Notes: a model not told the origin generated them from the letters alone. A stretch of 26,970 bases of DNA from Thraustochytrium sp. TN22 (GCA_013306675.1 JABLUY010000362.1:1-26970), one strand, 5' to 3'; shown: positions 1 to 9,136, counted from the first letter of the stretch. Program-made: numbers and translations.

Positions 1-31
<31 letters not shown>

Positions 32-51
32 GCCGCGCCGCGCCGCGCCGC
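1..51. repeat. CCG and CGCGC microsatellite
   Basis: Ten CCG triplets run directly into a pentanucleotide CGCGC-type repeat. It is low-complexity GC-rich DNA at the window edge with no supported coding role. The same pentanucleotide family recurs elsewhere in non-coding parts of the window. Confidence 0.9.
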
Positions 52-1026
52 GTTGCGAGCTTGCCGCGCGGCGCTCCAGGCTGCCGCCGTCGCCGACGAG
101 CGCGCCGCGCGGAAGCGGCGGAAGCGCGCGAGAAGAGGACAGCGCGAGGCGGTGAGTAACTAGGCCTAGGCCTGGTGTGGTGTGGTAATACTTAGGTTAA
201 CTTACAGTTAGGCCAAGCCTGCTCCAAGTCGGCAAGTTACTCACCGTCAGCCTCGAGCGAGCTGTCACTGGCTCGAGCGAGTTCTGCTCTCTCTCAGAGC
301 TGAGTCAGCGACCTGGCAGCGGAGAGCTCAGCTCACATATCAGTGCTGGCGCCGGCACTGGCACTGGCACCGGCGCTGCGCGTCTTGTGCTCTGGCTTGA
401 GCTTGTAGGTCTCCACTCGTCGACCTTTTTACAGTTCACAGTCAAGTTAGGACTTCGGATTGATTGCTGACTCACAATGCTCGCACGTGCAGGCAGCCAG
501 CGGAGGCGTCGTCATCATGAGTCATGACCTCGACGCGGACGCGTGAAGAAGCCAGGAGAACCTTTGCGGCCGGCGCAAGGGCCGCAAGGCGTCAAGCGAG
601 ACTTGGCTTGGAGGAGAGCCTGAGAAGCAAGTGAAGTTGGAAACACGGCGCGGCGCGGCGCGGCAAGGAGGCGATACCTTCCCCCGCTTGAACGCTCTAG
701 TAAGCGGCCAGGTCGTTCGCCCTCGTGCTCGTGTCGCACGTCGCTGCACGTGGCCGCTTGGCTGGGCTCCGACCGTGCCGAGAGTCCTCCTGCACCCCCA
801 CCACGCGCGGCGGGGGCGGGGCGCAGCGAGGAGAGCCGCCCCGCGGAAGGGGGCTAGAGAAGGAAGCGGGGAAACCGGCGGAGCCAGTGCACGCGCCGGG
901 CGTGAAGGCCGGCTCGGCGCGGCTCGGCGGCGCTCGCTCGCGGGGCGGCGACGCGCAAAGCGGGATCGGGCGCGCGGCGGGCGGCGGGGCGCGGCGCGGG
1001 CGGGCGCGGGAGCGGCGCAGAGCGCC
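52..1026 (+). other. 5' flank and leader of the sorting-nexin gene
   Basis: No convincing gene is visible in this stretch. It is upstream DNA and probably transcribed leader for the PX gene that starts at 1027. A consensus splice donor (G then GTGAGTAA, intron start at 152) is followed by candidate acceptors ending at 207 (TTACAG) and 434 (pyrimidine run then ACAG), so a leader intron is possible. A 12-bp perfect inverted repeat pairs 150-161 with 235-246. Three short upstream ATG frames lie at 477-527, 517-546 and 524-634. They would matter only if the transcript begins upstream of them, and the transcription start cannot be seen. Another CGGCG pentanucleotide run lies near 645-664. Confidence 0.45.
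152..434 (+). other. possible 5'-leader intron
   Basis: The donor GTGAGTAAC at 152 is close to the eukaryotic consensus. The best acceptor by eye is the T-rich stretch ending in ACAG at 434. A shorter alternative ends at 207 after TTAACTTACAG and would give a 56-nt intron. No coding frame is affected, so only transcript data could decide. This is an inference from splice-site consensus alone. Confidence 0.22.
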
Positions 1027-3588
1027 ATGCAGAACCCGGATCTGGGGCTGGACGAGTGGATCAGGCTGAGCGATGAGGACCCGGTGCTGGTGTCGCTGAG
1101 CGCGCCGCGCAAGGAGAGCAAAGGGTTCCTGAAGACGAGCGTCCTGTACACGGTGCGGACGTCGGGCAAGCAGGCGGTGCACTCGGTGGACAGGTCGTAC
1201 AAGGACTTTGTGGCGTTTCGCACGGTGCTGCAGAAGAGGTTCCCGGGCGCGTCGGTGCCGATGCTGCCGCCGACGCAGAAGATGAAGAGCAAGACGGAGC
1301 AGTTCGTGACGAAGCGCATGCACATGCTGGAGTTCTTCATGCAGGCGGTGTCGGCGAACCCGTTCTTTCGCTCGGACGACGTCTTCGACGCCTTCGTGAG
1401 CTCGCCGCGCAAGTTCGACCGGTCCCTGGCGGACGGCGAGCGCGCGCTCAAGACGGCCGGGAGCGAGGGCTACCACCGGTGGCGGCAGGCGCTGGAGGAG
1501 ACGGTGGTGCGCGAGTCGGAGCAGCTGCGCGCCGTCATCACGGAGGAGCTCGACATGGTCCGCGCGCAGCTGCGCTTGCTGCGGCGCGCCGGCCAGCAGC
1601 ACGCGGACCGCATGGCCGCGCTGGCGGCCTCGTCGCAGGGGCTGTACAACGCGTTCGCGGACTTTTACGTCCTCGAGGACGGCCTGGTTCGTGTGGTTTC
1701 CGGGACGGCGCAGCTGGCGCCGGCAGGGTCGCACTCGCCGGCGCGCTCGGTCACCATGGCCGATGTGCTTTTCGGCGCGGTGGACAAGCTGTCGCAGTTC
1801 ACCGCCGTGCAAATCAGCGACATCTTCTCTGCGCACCAGTTTGAGACGGTCCTGGTGGAACCGCTGCGCTTCGAGCTCGACATGGTGGACATGTGGAAGG
1901 ACCACATCGAGAGCATCGCGGGCCGTGTCAGGGTGGCGCGGCGCTTCGAGCAGCGCGTCTCGTGGCTCGAGCAGCAGATTCGCCAGCTCGAGGAGAAGGC
2001 CGCCACCAAGGAGGGCAAGGCGTATGACAGGCTGTGCGCCGAGATCGACAACCTGCGAACGCGCGAGCTGCCCGAGGCGGAGGGCCGCCTGGCCGAGGCC
2101 AAGGCCGACGTGGAGCAGCACGAGCGCGGTCTGCTCGGCATCGAGCTCTCGCGCTATCGCTCCGCGCGCACGCTGCGCATGGACAAGATCGTGCGCGCGC
2201 TTGAGCGCCTGCACCTGCGCGGCTACGACGAGTTCTTCAAGATCTTCGGCGGCGGCGGCGCGCGCGTGCGCCTGAGCAAGGATCCCAGGGGGAACATTGT
2301 CGTGACACGCAACGAGAATGCCGAGGACGGTGGCTACGAGGACGGCAGCTCTGCCTTCGGCGGCAGCTCCTTCTCCGCCGGCAGCGGCCCCGGCGATTCC
2401 GTCGCCAGCTCGGCCCGCTCGCATGCCGTGGTGCTTCAAAAGCCCGCCAAGAAGTTCGGCTTCAGGCGCGCCTCGACGCGGCGCACCCGCAGCGTGCAGG
2501 ACCCGGAAGCCATGCTTTCTGCCGCCATCGGCGATGTGGCGCAGCACCGCTCCAACCAGATGAGCGCGGCGCCCAACATGCGAGATGGCACGCGCCTCCA
2601 CGTGCACGAGTCGTACACGGCCACGCGCAGCGACGAGCTCGACGTGGACGTGGACGAAGTCCTGGTTGGCCGCCGCGTCGACGACGACATCTGGTACGCC
2701 ACCAACGCGCGCGGCCAGGCCGGCCTCGTGCCATCGCGAGTCGTCGAGGTCATGTCCAAGGCCGCCGGCGTCGAGGGCCTCGATGGCCCGCTGCGGCCGG
2801 CCGCAGGCAACCGCCGACGCAGCCACATGCCGCAGCCCCCGGTTATGGAGATGCCCACGGCGCCCTCGCGCCCGCCTGGCCTCGACGAGGTCGCGCTGCA
2901 CCGCATTGAGACCTCGGCGCGGGCTTCGGTGCGTCTTGACGCGGACGCCCGACTCGCCGCGCCTGGGAGCCATCCCACCGAAGACTTCGACTCGGACGAG
3001 GAGGACGAGGACGAGGACGAGGTGCCCGGCGCTCGCGCCCTCGTCGACTCGGACGCGGAGGACGACTCGGAAGCCGCTCTCGCCCTCGCGCGCATGCGTG
3101 AGCGCGAACGCGAGGAAGCCGAAGAGGAAGCCGAGCGGGAGCGCGAGCGGGAGCGCGAGCGCGAGCGCACCAGCCGCCGTTCACGCCGCCGCGGCGGCAC
3201 CGCAACGGATGATGAGGACCTTGGCGGCGGAGACGAGCCCGACCCGGCAAAGAAGGCAGAGAGGCGGTCCAGCCGCCTTCGCTTCATGCTCGCCCCCAAG
3301 GAGGAGACCGGCAGTAGACGTCGCTCTTCGGAGCGCAGGCGCTCCTCTGGAAGCAAGGCCAGAAGTGCGCCGGGCTCTCAGCTCCAGGCGCAGGGTCCGC
3401 CTCGCCCCGGCCTTGGGATGCTCTCCGACATTCAGAACTTCAACCGCACTAAGCTGCGCGACGCTCATGACGATCAGGACGAAGCTGCGGCCGCCCGCCG
3501 TCGCCAGCGAGCCGCCCAGGTGATCGGCCCGCTCACGCCCCTGGAGGAGCTTCGTCAGAAGCTCGCCTTTCGAGAGAAAATTGAGTGA
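1027..3588 (+). CDS. PX-BAR-SH3 sorting nexin with C-terminal WH2-like motif
   Basis: The predicted 853-aa protein probably binds phosphoinositides on endosomes and shapes or tubulates membrane. The start at 1027 is the first in-frame ATG; the open frame begins at a GTG at 631. A PX domain lies at about residues 20-125. It has the lipid-binding pattern D55-R-S-Y-K-D-F, a proline loop (L80-P-P) and R97. An alpha-helical, coiled-coil-rich segment at 140-405 resembles the BAR region of SNX-BAR proteins. An SH3 domain follows at about 523-576 (D536-E-L, W556, G566-L-V-P-S). Residues 655-720 are acidic then Arg/Glu-rich and probably disordered. A WH2-like actin-binding motif sits at about 797-812 (MLSDIQNF followed by TKL). 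SNX9-type proteins carry SH3 before PX, so this order is different. WASHC3 lies downstream on the same strand. PX and SH3 calls are firm; BAR and WH2 are by-eye calls. Confidence 0.88.
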   Translation: MQNPDLGLDEWIRLSDEDPVLVSLSAPRKESKGFLKTSVLYTVRTSGKQAVHSVDRSYKDFVAFRTVLQKRFPGASVPMLPPTQKMKSKTEQFVTKRMHMLEFFMQAVSANPFFRSDDVFDAFVSSPRKFDRSLADGERALKTAGSEGYHRWRQALEETVVRESEQLRAVITEELDMVRAQLRLLRRAGQQHADRMAALAASSQGLYNAFADFYVLEDGLVRVVSGTAQLAPAGSHSPARSVTMADVLFGAVDKLSQFTAVQISDIFSAHQFETVLVEPLRFELDMVDMWKDHIESIAGRVRVARRFEQRVSWLEQQIRQLEEKAATKEGKAYDRLCAEIDNLRTRELPEAEGRLAEAKADVEQHERGLLGIELSRYRSARTLRMDKIVRALERLHLRGYDEFFKIFGGGGARVRLSKDPRGNIVVTRNENAEDGGYEDGSSAFGGSSFSAGSGPGDSVASSARSHAVVLQKPAKKFGFRRASTRRTRSVQDPEAMLSAAIGDVAQHRSNQMSAAPNMRDGTRLHVHESYTATRSDELDVDVDEVLVGRRVDDDIWYATNARGQAGLVPSRVVEVMSKAAGVEGLDGPLRPAAGNRRRSHMPQPPVMEMPTAPSRPPGLDEVALHRIETSARASVRLDADARLAAPGSHPTEDFDSDEEDEDEDEVPGARALVDSDAEDDSEAALALARMREREREEAEEEAERERERERERERTSRRSRRRGGTATDDEDLGGGDEPDPAKKAERRSSRLRFMLAPKEETGSRRRSSERRRSSGSKARSAPGSQLQAQGPPRPGLGMLSDIQNFNRTKLRDAHDDQDEAAAARRRQRAAQVIGPLTPLEELRQKLAFREKIE

Positions 3589-3605
3589 GGGAGCGCGAGA
3601 GCGAG

Positions 3606-3639
3606 CGAGTGAGTGAGTGAGTGAGTGAGTGAGTGAGTG
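3606..3639. repeat. (GAGT)n microsatellite
   Basis: About eight consecutive GAGT units follow the sorting-nexin stop codon. This is a simple repeat in the presumed 3' UTR. Confidence 0.92.
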
Positions 3640-3683
3640 GGCAACCGAGCAAACGAGGGAGATCATTTGTCTCTGCGGTATGT

Positions 3684-3747
3684 CCTCCTGCTCTTGCTGC
3701 TCCTGCTGCTGCTCCTGCTGCTGCTGCTGGTGATGATGATGATAATG
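3684..3747. repeat. CTG/CTC then GATGAT microsatellite
   Basis: A run of CTG and CTC triplets passes into GATGATGATGATAATG. It is a trinucleotide repeat in the spacer upstream of WASHC3. Confidence 0.88.
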
Positions 3748-3989
3748 TAGCTACAGGTCTTCCTCGTTCCAAAACTTTTGTTGATCATTGCGATGATACT
3801 GCTGCTGCTCGCGCCTGGCGTGTATACTTTCCCGCACACCTTGAGCCGCCATCGTGTGCTCATTCGTTCCACTTCCTTCCACACGAAAGTGTTGTGGCCT
3901 TGTTTGCGATGACAAACCCCGTTTTTCGCTTCGTGACGCGACACACGACGATCGTCGCGTCTCGTGTCACGTCTCGTCTGTTACGCGGC

Positions 3990-4436
3990 ATGTCCAGCCC
4001 GGCGGCGGAGCAGGCCGCCATGGTGGCGTGCGTGAACGCCTTCGCCGCCGACACAGCCGCTTTCCTCGAGCGCTTCGCGACGGATTGCGAGACGCGCCTC
4101 GCCGCCGTCTCGCTCCGCATGAGCAAGACTGAGAGCTTGCTCGCCATCCTGGAGGCCAAGCTACGCAGCGTGCCGCTGCCTGCGGAGGATGAGAACGCGG
4201 CGGACGCCGCTGCTGCTGCCGCGCCCATCGCCGCCCGCCCCCCGACGCAGGCGGCGGTGGCGGCATCAGCAGCGGCGGCAGCGACCGAGTCGCCAGAGGC
4301 CCAAGAGCTACCGTCCAAGTTTGCCAAGCTCTTGCAGCTGCAGGTGCCGGTTGAGCACGTGCGCATGAAGATGCTCCTCGAGGGATTTGACGAGGCTACT
4401 CTGGACCAGCTCTTGTCTACTGTGTCGAGGAGATGA
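3990..4436 (+). CDS. WASHC3: WASH complex subunit 3 (CCDC53) homologue
   Basis: The predicted 148-aa protein is a subunit of the pentameric WASH regulatory complex, which activates Arp2/3 on endosomes. Residues 11-62 form the family's coiled coil. The pattern V-A-C-V-N-x-F-x3-T-x3-L-x-R-F, then C-E-x-R-L-A-x-x-S-L-R, then I-L-E-A-K-L-x-S-V-P aligns position by position with human CCDC53. After an Ala/Pro-rich linker (66-105), the C-terminal family motif is present: Q-V-P-V-x2-V-R-x-K-M-x3-G-F-D at about 118-134. I chose the ATG at 3990 because the family begins close to the coiled coil. An in-frame ATG at 3909 would add 27 residues of basic, unfamily-like sequence. The protein is slightly shorter than animal versions. 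It follows the PX/SH3/WH2 gene and converges with the kinase gene. Confidence 0.87.
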   Translation: MSSPAAEQAAMVACVNAFAADTAAFLERFATDCETRLAAVSLRMSKTESLLAILEAKLRSVPLPAEDENAADAAAAAAPIAARPPTQAAVAASAAAAATESPEAQELPSKFAKLLQLQVPVEHVRMKMLLEGFDEATLDQLLSTVSRR

Positions 4437-4855
4437 GTGAGCATTGCAGCGTCCGAGAGCACGCGACTGGGATTTTTTTGCACATGGATCGCAGCGCAAT
4501 GCGTCGTGAGCTGAGCCTGACAGAGAGCGGCGCCCCTCCGGCCCTCTTGATGAATAACTTTGAAATCGCATTGATCGTTTGGGGGCGCCGATCCTCGTTT
4601 TGCTCTTTCGCGCTTCTTCTTCTTCTTCTCTTTCGCTTCTCCTCTTGGCTCTGCAGAGGAAAGCTCTTTCTTGTTTCATTCCTCCTTTCTTTTTTTGTTG
4701 TTGCTGCAAAGAAAAGACAAAGACAATCATCAAACACAGAAGAGACACAGGGTTTTGCAGCAGGGGAAATACAGAAAGGCACAGCAGCCCGGCCAACGCA
4801 ACAGAGCGCGCCGGGCGCGGCCAAAGTCAGGCGCCATGCGCAGAAGCTTGGCGCT
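4437..4855. other. convergent 3'-end spacer
   Basis: This lies between the stop codons of WASHC3 (+) and the AGC kinase (-) and presumably holds both 3' UTRs and poly(A) sites. It is locally T- and CTT-rich (about 4605-4705), unlike the GC-rich flanks. I see no gene here; long frames running through it are antisense continuations of the kinase. Confidence 0.6.
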
Positions 4856-6427
4856 TTAGAGCGTGAGCTCGGTAGGCTTGGGCGAATCAGGCTTGCCCTC
4901 GAACCAGTGAGCCTCGGCGAAGCCGTCCGGAAGGGCGGCGTAGCCGGTGAGCTCGAGGTTAAAGGGGCAAGGCGACGCGAGGTCGACGCGGAGCAGCTCC
5001 TTGGTGAAGGTGCCATCGAAGTTGGAGGTGTCGGCGTCGGTGGCGAGGGCCGGGATGAACTCGGGCTCGATCTCGAGCGCGTTGAGCTTGTCCCAGTCGA
5101 GGCCGTCGAAGAAGGGGTGCGCCATGACGTTGGCCGAGCCATCGTTACCGTAGCCGAGGCGGTCGCGCTCATCGTACTTGAGGAGAGCGGCGATAAAGTC
5201 GGTGGCGTCGGCGGAGATGGGCTTGAGCTTGGCCGGGGTGCGCGGGAACTGGAGGTCGCAGGCGAGGATCTTGTTGAGCATGGCCTTGCGCTCGCGCGAA
5301 TAAAAGGGCGGGACGCGGTAGAGCATCTCGTACATGAGGATGCCGAGCGCCCACCAGTCGACCGTCTTGCCGTAGGTGGCGTTGCGGTCGTTCTTCTTGG
5401 TGGTGGCGCAGAGGATGAGCTCTGGGGAGATGTACTCGGGCGTGCCGCAGATGGAGTAGCAGCGCATCGAGTTGTCATCGCCGTTCTTGTTGAACTGGAT
5501 CGAGAGGCCAAAGTCCGTGAGCCGGAGGTGGCCCTGGTGGTCCAAGAGCACGTTCTCGGGCTTGAGGTCGCGGTAGATGATGCCGTTCTCATGGAGGTGC
5601 GCGAGCGCCGATGTGATCTCGGCGACATAGACGCGCGTGCGCGACTCGGAGAAGACGCCCTGGCGCTGCATGTGCTGAAAGAGCTCGCCGCCGGGCGCGT
5701 ACTCGAGGAACATGAAGATCTTGTCGCGGTTCTGAAAGGAGCCGTGGAAGCTCGTGACGAACGGGTGCTCGCCGACGGTGTGCAGCACGAGGTTCTCCAT
5801 CTCGGCGTGCTCGACCTTGGTGGAGACGGGCCGCACGCCACGCGTGGCGCCGGGCTTATCGATGAGGTTGGCCTTGGCGACCTCCTTGACGGCCACGAGG
5901 CGGCCCGTCTTGCGGTGACGCATGAGCATGACCTTGCCGTAGCCGCCGCGGCCAATAACCGAGACCGCGCGCAGCGCGGCTGGATCCGCAGCGTCGCGGA
6001 ACCCGTTGCCGCCCTTGGTGGCCACGAGAATATCGAGGGCCGACTTCTTCGAGGCCGGCTGCGCGGCGCCGCCCGAGGCGCCCGTGCCGGCGCCGGCCTT
6101 GGCGAGCGCCTTCTTGGACCCGAAGACCATCCAGGTCATGACCTTGTTGAAGCGCGTGCTGCCGGAGCGGTTGCTCACGGCGCTGGCGCGCGACGAGGTG
6201 CTCGAGGTGGAGACGGCCGAATCGTTGGACACTGCGCGCGGGTTCCGCGCCGCGTTGGCGCCGGCGCTGGCGGGGCTCGACGCCGCCTGCGCCGCCCCGG
6301 CGCTGACGCCCATCAGCTCCTCCTCGCCGCCCTTGCCGCCCTCCTCGCCCTTGGCGCCGGCGTTGCTCCACACCGTCGACAGGTACGAGGTGCCCTCAGC
6401 AAACCACCCGGCCAGAACGCGCTCCAT
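4856..6427 (-). CDS. AGC-family Ser/Thr protein kinase
   Basis: The predicted 523-aa cytosolic kinase transfers phosphate from ATP to Ser/Thr. The first ~150 residues are Ala/Ser/Gly-rich and probably disordered. The kinase domain spans about 153-440: glycine loop G159-R-G-G-Y-G-K-V, ATP-anchoring K181 in VAVK, an E(H)AEMENL helix, catalytic Y285-R-D287-L-K-P-E-N292, metal-binding D305-F-G, activation loop C327-G-T329-P-E-Y, and S334-P-E. T329 is the expected PDK1-type phosphorylation site. An AGC-type C-terminal extension follows (FDGTFTKE at 470-477), but no clear FxxF(S/T)Y hydrophobic motif is seen at the end. The domain looks most like the S6K/Akt/PKA group; no finer assignment is safe. 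The ATG at 6427 is the first in frame, because the frame upstream to 6778 starts at a GTG and is Arg/Glu low-complexity sequence. All catalytic residues are intact. Confidence 0.93.
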   Translation of the reverse strand: MERVLAGWFAEGTSYLSTVWSNAGAKGEEGGKGGEEELMGVSAGAAQAASSPASAGANAARNPRAVSNDSAVSTSSTSSRASAVSNRSGSTRFNKVMTWMVFGSKKALAKAGAGTGASGGAAQPASKKSALDILVATKGGNGFRDAADPAALRAVSVIGRGGYGKVMLMRHRKTGRLVAVKEVAKANLIDKPGATRGVRPVSTKVEHAEMENLVLHTVGEHPFVTSFHGSFQNRDKIFMFLEYAPGGELFQHMQRQGVFSESRTRVYVAEITSALAHLHENGIIYRDLKPENVLLDHQGHLRLTDFGLSIQFNKNGDDNSMRCYSICGTPEYISPELILCATTKKNDRNATYGKTVDWWALGILMYEMLYRVPPFYSRERKAMLNKILACDLQFPRTPAKLKPISADATDFIAALLKYDERDRLGYGNDGSANVMAHPFFDGLDWDKLNALEIEPEFIPALATDADTSNFDGTFTKELLRVDLASPCPFNLELTGYAALPDGFAEAHWFEGKPDSPKPTELTL

Positions 6428-6779
6428 GATGCCCGGGGCTTTTGGCTCTTTTGCCTTCTGCCGCCGCGACGAGCCCCCGAGCTGGCGCACAAAGATGCGC
6501 CTGTGCCGGGCCCTGTCTTCCGGGTCTGTCTCGCGCGGCTTCTTCCGCGCGGCCGACTCTGGAGCCTGCCTGTCACTGGCCCGCCAGCCGGGGCTGGCCT
6601 CCTCTGTCCGCGGAGCGCCGAAGCACTCGGCGGCCAATCTCGTCGGCCCACGCGCCGGCTCCGGCCCCCGCTTCACTCGCTCGCTCCTGGGCTCCGCGCC
6701 TCGGCCCCCTTTTGTCTCTCTCGCTCGCTCTCGAGCCCGCTCTCGAGCTCGTTCCCCGTCTGTTTGTCTGGCTGCCACG

Positions 6780-6826
6780 TCGCGCCGCGCCGCGCCGCGC
6801 CGCGCTGCGCTGCGCTGTGCTGCGCC
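6780..6826. repeat. CGCGC/TGCGC pentanucleotide repeat
   Basis: Tandem CGCGC units grade into TGCGC units, upstream of the kinase start. Confidence 0.85.
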
Positions 6827-7114
6827 TCGCCGCCGCCGCTCCCACTCCTCGCGGCGCGCTCTTCGGTCGGCGCCCTGCCGAACGCGGGTCCTTCCTCGCC
6901 TCGCCTGCTCACCTCAACAGGCGCGGGGCGGAGGGGCTTGATCCTCACGCGGTCGCCCGCGCCGCCGTCTCGACTCCCGGCCGCCGACCGCCCGGCCGGC
7001 CGGCCCGCGCGACGGGCCGCGCGCCCGCGCGCCTGCCCCCGACGCCGCTCGCCGCGCCGCGCCGCGCCGCAGCGACGCGCCGCTCGCGATCGAGCGTCCG
7101 CCGCGCGAGCTCTC

Positions 7115-7139
7115 AATCTCTCTCTCTCTCTCTTTCTCT
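7115..7139. repeat. (TC)n dinucleotide run
   Basis: An almost pure TC tract with one TTT interruption lies in the gene-poor interval. Confidence 0.85.
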
Positions 7140-7565
7140 GGCGAGCAAGTAGGCTTGCCTAGCCTAGCCTGCCTTGAGCACCCGCGCTGGCTGCTGCCGT
7201 GCACCCTAACGTAGACACGCCGGTCGCGGCCAGGCGCGGACTCCGCCGTCGCCCGGTCTTGCGCGTTTGGAACGAGGCGCCTCGCGACGCCACGGCTGGC
7301 TGGACGAGCCGCTCGCCCGCTCGCTCGCTCGCTAGCGCGCCCGCTAGCGCGCTCGCGCGGGACGCGGCGCTCCCTCGCCCGCCGGCGCGGACCCGCCTGG
7401 ACTCGGCTGTGCGCGAGGGTTGGAGAGGAGAGGAGGGTGGCCTTGATCGGCCTCGGTTGTTCAATCTGGCGAACTGGATTCCGCGGCCGCCGCGAGGCGA
7501 GGCCGTGGAGGGAGCTCGCGCGCGCGGGGCACGCGGAGCGCGGCCGCCGCTGGGGCGCTGCGCCG

Positions 7566-7607
7566 CCTGCTGCCTGCCTGCCTGGCTGGCTGCCTGCCTG
7601 CCTGGCC
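7566..7607. repeat. CTGC/CTGG tetranucleotide repeat
   Basis: Alternating blocks of CTGC and CTGG units form a simple repeat. A similar CTGG run occurs upstream of the CdsA-like gene near 24820. Confidence 0.85.
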
Positions 7608-8809
7608 TTGCTCTGCCCGCGGCTGCGCGCGAGCGTCTGCAGCGAGCGCCAAGACGATTTGCTTGCCTGCTGCCTTCCTTTCTTCTCCGCGTCGACGGCC
7701 GGGCCCGGGTCCGGTGCGGCGCGCGCGGGGGCAGCGCGCGCGTCGCTTCCGTCCTCTCTTGCGCGGCCCCCCCGCGGGGCCCCGCGGCGGACTCGCGCGC
7801 TGCCCCCGGTCGTACCTCTAGCGCCCGGGCCGCGAGCGGGCGCGCGCGCGCCGCAGGGGGGCGTACGGGCCCCGCGCGCGCGGCCCCGGCTGCCGCCCCG
7901 GCGCGCGGACTCGCGGCGCGCCCCCCGACGCGGCGCGGTGCCCGCCGCCCCTCGCACCCCGCCAGCGCCGTGCACACTCGCGGGAGGAGGGCGACCCAGC
8001 CTTGATGAGGCCTGATCTTGGTTCACTGCCAGGAGGCAGAGGCGCGCCACCGCCGCGGCCGCCCTGGCGTCGCTTCCGGCGCCGTGCACAAGCCTGCTGC
8101 AGCTGAGCAGACCAACTCGGGCTAGGCTGCGCAGCGACGAGCGCCAGCCGCGGCGCCGCGCGGCCGCCCGGCCGGGGGCCCGCCCGGCGCTTGCTCGACC
8201 GAGAAGACCCATGATCGACCGCCCGGGGTCTCGGTTTCTTGCCTCAGGGCGGCCGCAGCCCGCCGTTTCGGCGGCGGCCTCCGCGGCGCCGGGTCCGCTG
8301 CCGCCCGCGCCCCCGCGCGGCGACGTGTGCAGGCGCGCGCGCCGCCGCCGCAACGCGCGCGCCAAGCGCACCGGAACCCGCGCGCCGCCGCCGCCGCCGC
8401 CGCAACGCACACCGGGGGCGCGGGGACGCCCAACGAACTGCGGGCACGCGCTGCGCGGCCTGCGCCTGCTACGCCTGCACTGCGCTGCTCTCTCTGTCAG
8501 ATGGCATCGCCGCCGGTAGTTAGGACGGGCCTCGCTCGCCGCCCGCCCGGGCCTGTGCAGCCAGGCGCCGCGCGGCCGCCGCCAGCCAGCGGCCTGCGCG
8601 GCGGCGGCGCGCCCGGGCGGCGACGAGCGAGCGCGGCGCTGCTGGCTGGCCGGCAGCGGCTGCGACGCCGGCGCGGCCAGGAGGAGCCCGGCTCCGGCCG
8701 CCACTCGTGGTCGCGACCGGCCAGCTGAGCTCCGCCGGCTGACGGAGAGAGAGAGAGCCTAGCAAGCGCTCGGTGCGGCGTGCCGGCGCGTGCGGCGCGC
8801 GTGCGAGGC

Positions 8810-8872
8810 CAGCGCGGCGCGGCGCGGCGCGGCGCGGCGCGGCAGCGCAGCAGCGCAGCAGCGCAGCGCCGC
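8810..8872. repeat. GCGGC then GCAGC microsatellite
   Basis: Six or so GCGGC pentamers are followed by a GCAGCGCA-type repeat. No coding role is supported. Confidence 0.88.
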
Positions 8873-9096
8873 AGCCGCAGCCCGCGCGGGAAGGCGGGCG
8901 GCGAGACCCGTGGCCGCCACGGCGGCGGCGAGCTGGTGCGGCAGCAGAGGCGGGCAGGCAGGTACAGTACGGCCGCCGGCGCGGCGCGGCGCGAGCGCGT
9001 GTGTTGGTGGTGGCGACTAGGCGACCCGGACCCGGAGGAGCTGCCGTGCTGCCTGTGCAGCGGGCGCAGCACGACGCAGCGAGCGATGCACCGCGC

Positions 9097-9136
9097 GTGC
9101 GGTGCGGTGCGGTGCGGTGCGGTGCGGTGTGTGTGC
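9097..9136. repeat. (GTGCG)n pentanucleotide repeat
   Basis: Five to six GTGCG units end in a GTGTGTGTGC run. This is the same pentanucleotide period as other GC-rich repeats in the window. Confidence 0.88.

Larger units (their letters stand above)
3589..3989 (+). other. intergenic spacer with microsatellites
   Basis: This holds the 3' end of the sorting-nexin transcript and the leader of WASHC3. A GAGT tetranucleotide run and a CTG/GATGAT run occupy much of it. The WASHC3 frame stays open upstream to 3633 but without an ATG until 3909, so this part is probably not translated. Confidence 0.6.

Noticed and set aside
631-1026. N-terminal extension of the sorting nexin
   Set aside because: The open frame begins with GTG and has no in-frame ATG before 1027; the translation is Arg/Ala/Gly low complexity.
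522-1451. 309-codon minus-strand frame over the PX gene start
   Set aside because: It is antisense to the well-supported PX domain, and its translation has no family features.
697-2973. 758-codon minus-strand frame
   Set aside because: It is a shadow of the sorting-nexin gene caused by high GC; His/Arg/Leu-rich with no motif.
6428-6778. 117-residue N-terminal extension of the kinase
   Set aside because: It begins at GTG rather than ATG and is charged low-complexity sequence, so it is treated as leader.
4433-7162. 909-codon plus-strand frame
   Set aside because: It is antisense to the AGC kinase, whose catalytic motifs are all intact on the other strand.
6914-8704. 596-codon minus-strand frame in the gene-poor interval
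   Set aside because: Arg/Ala/Gly/Pro-rich without domains; overlapping frames on both strands are equally open, as expected from base composition.
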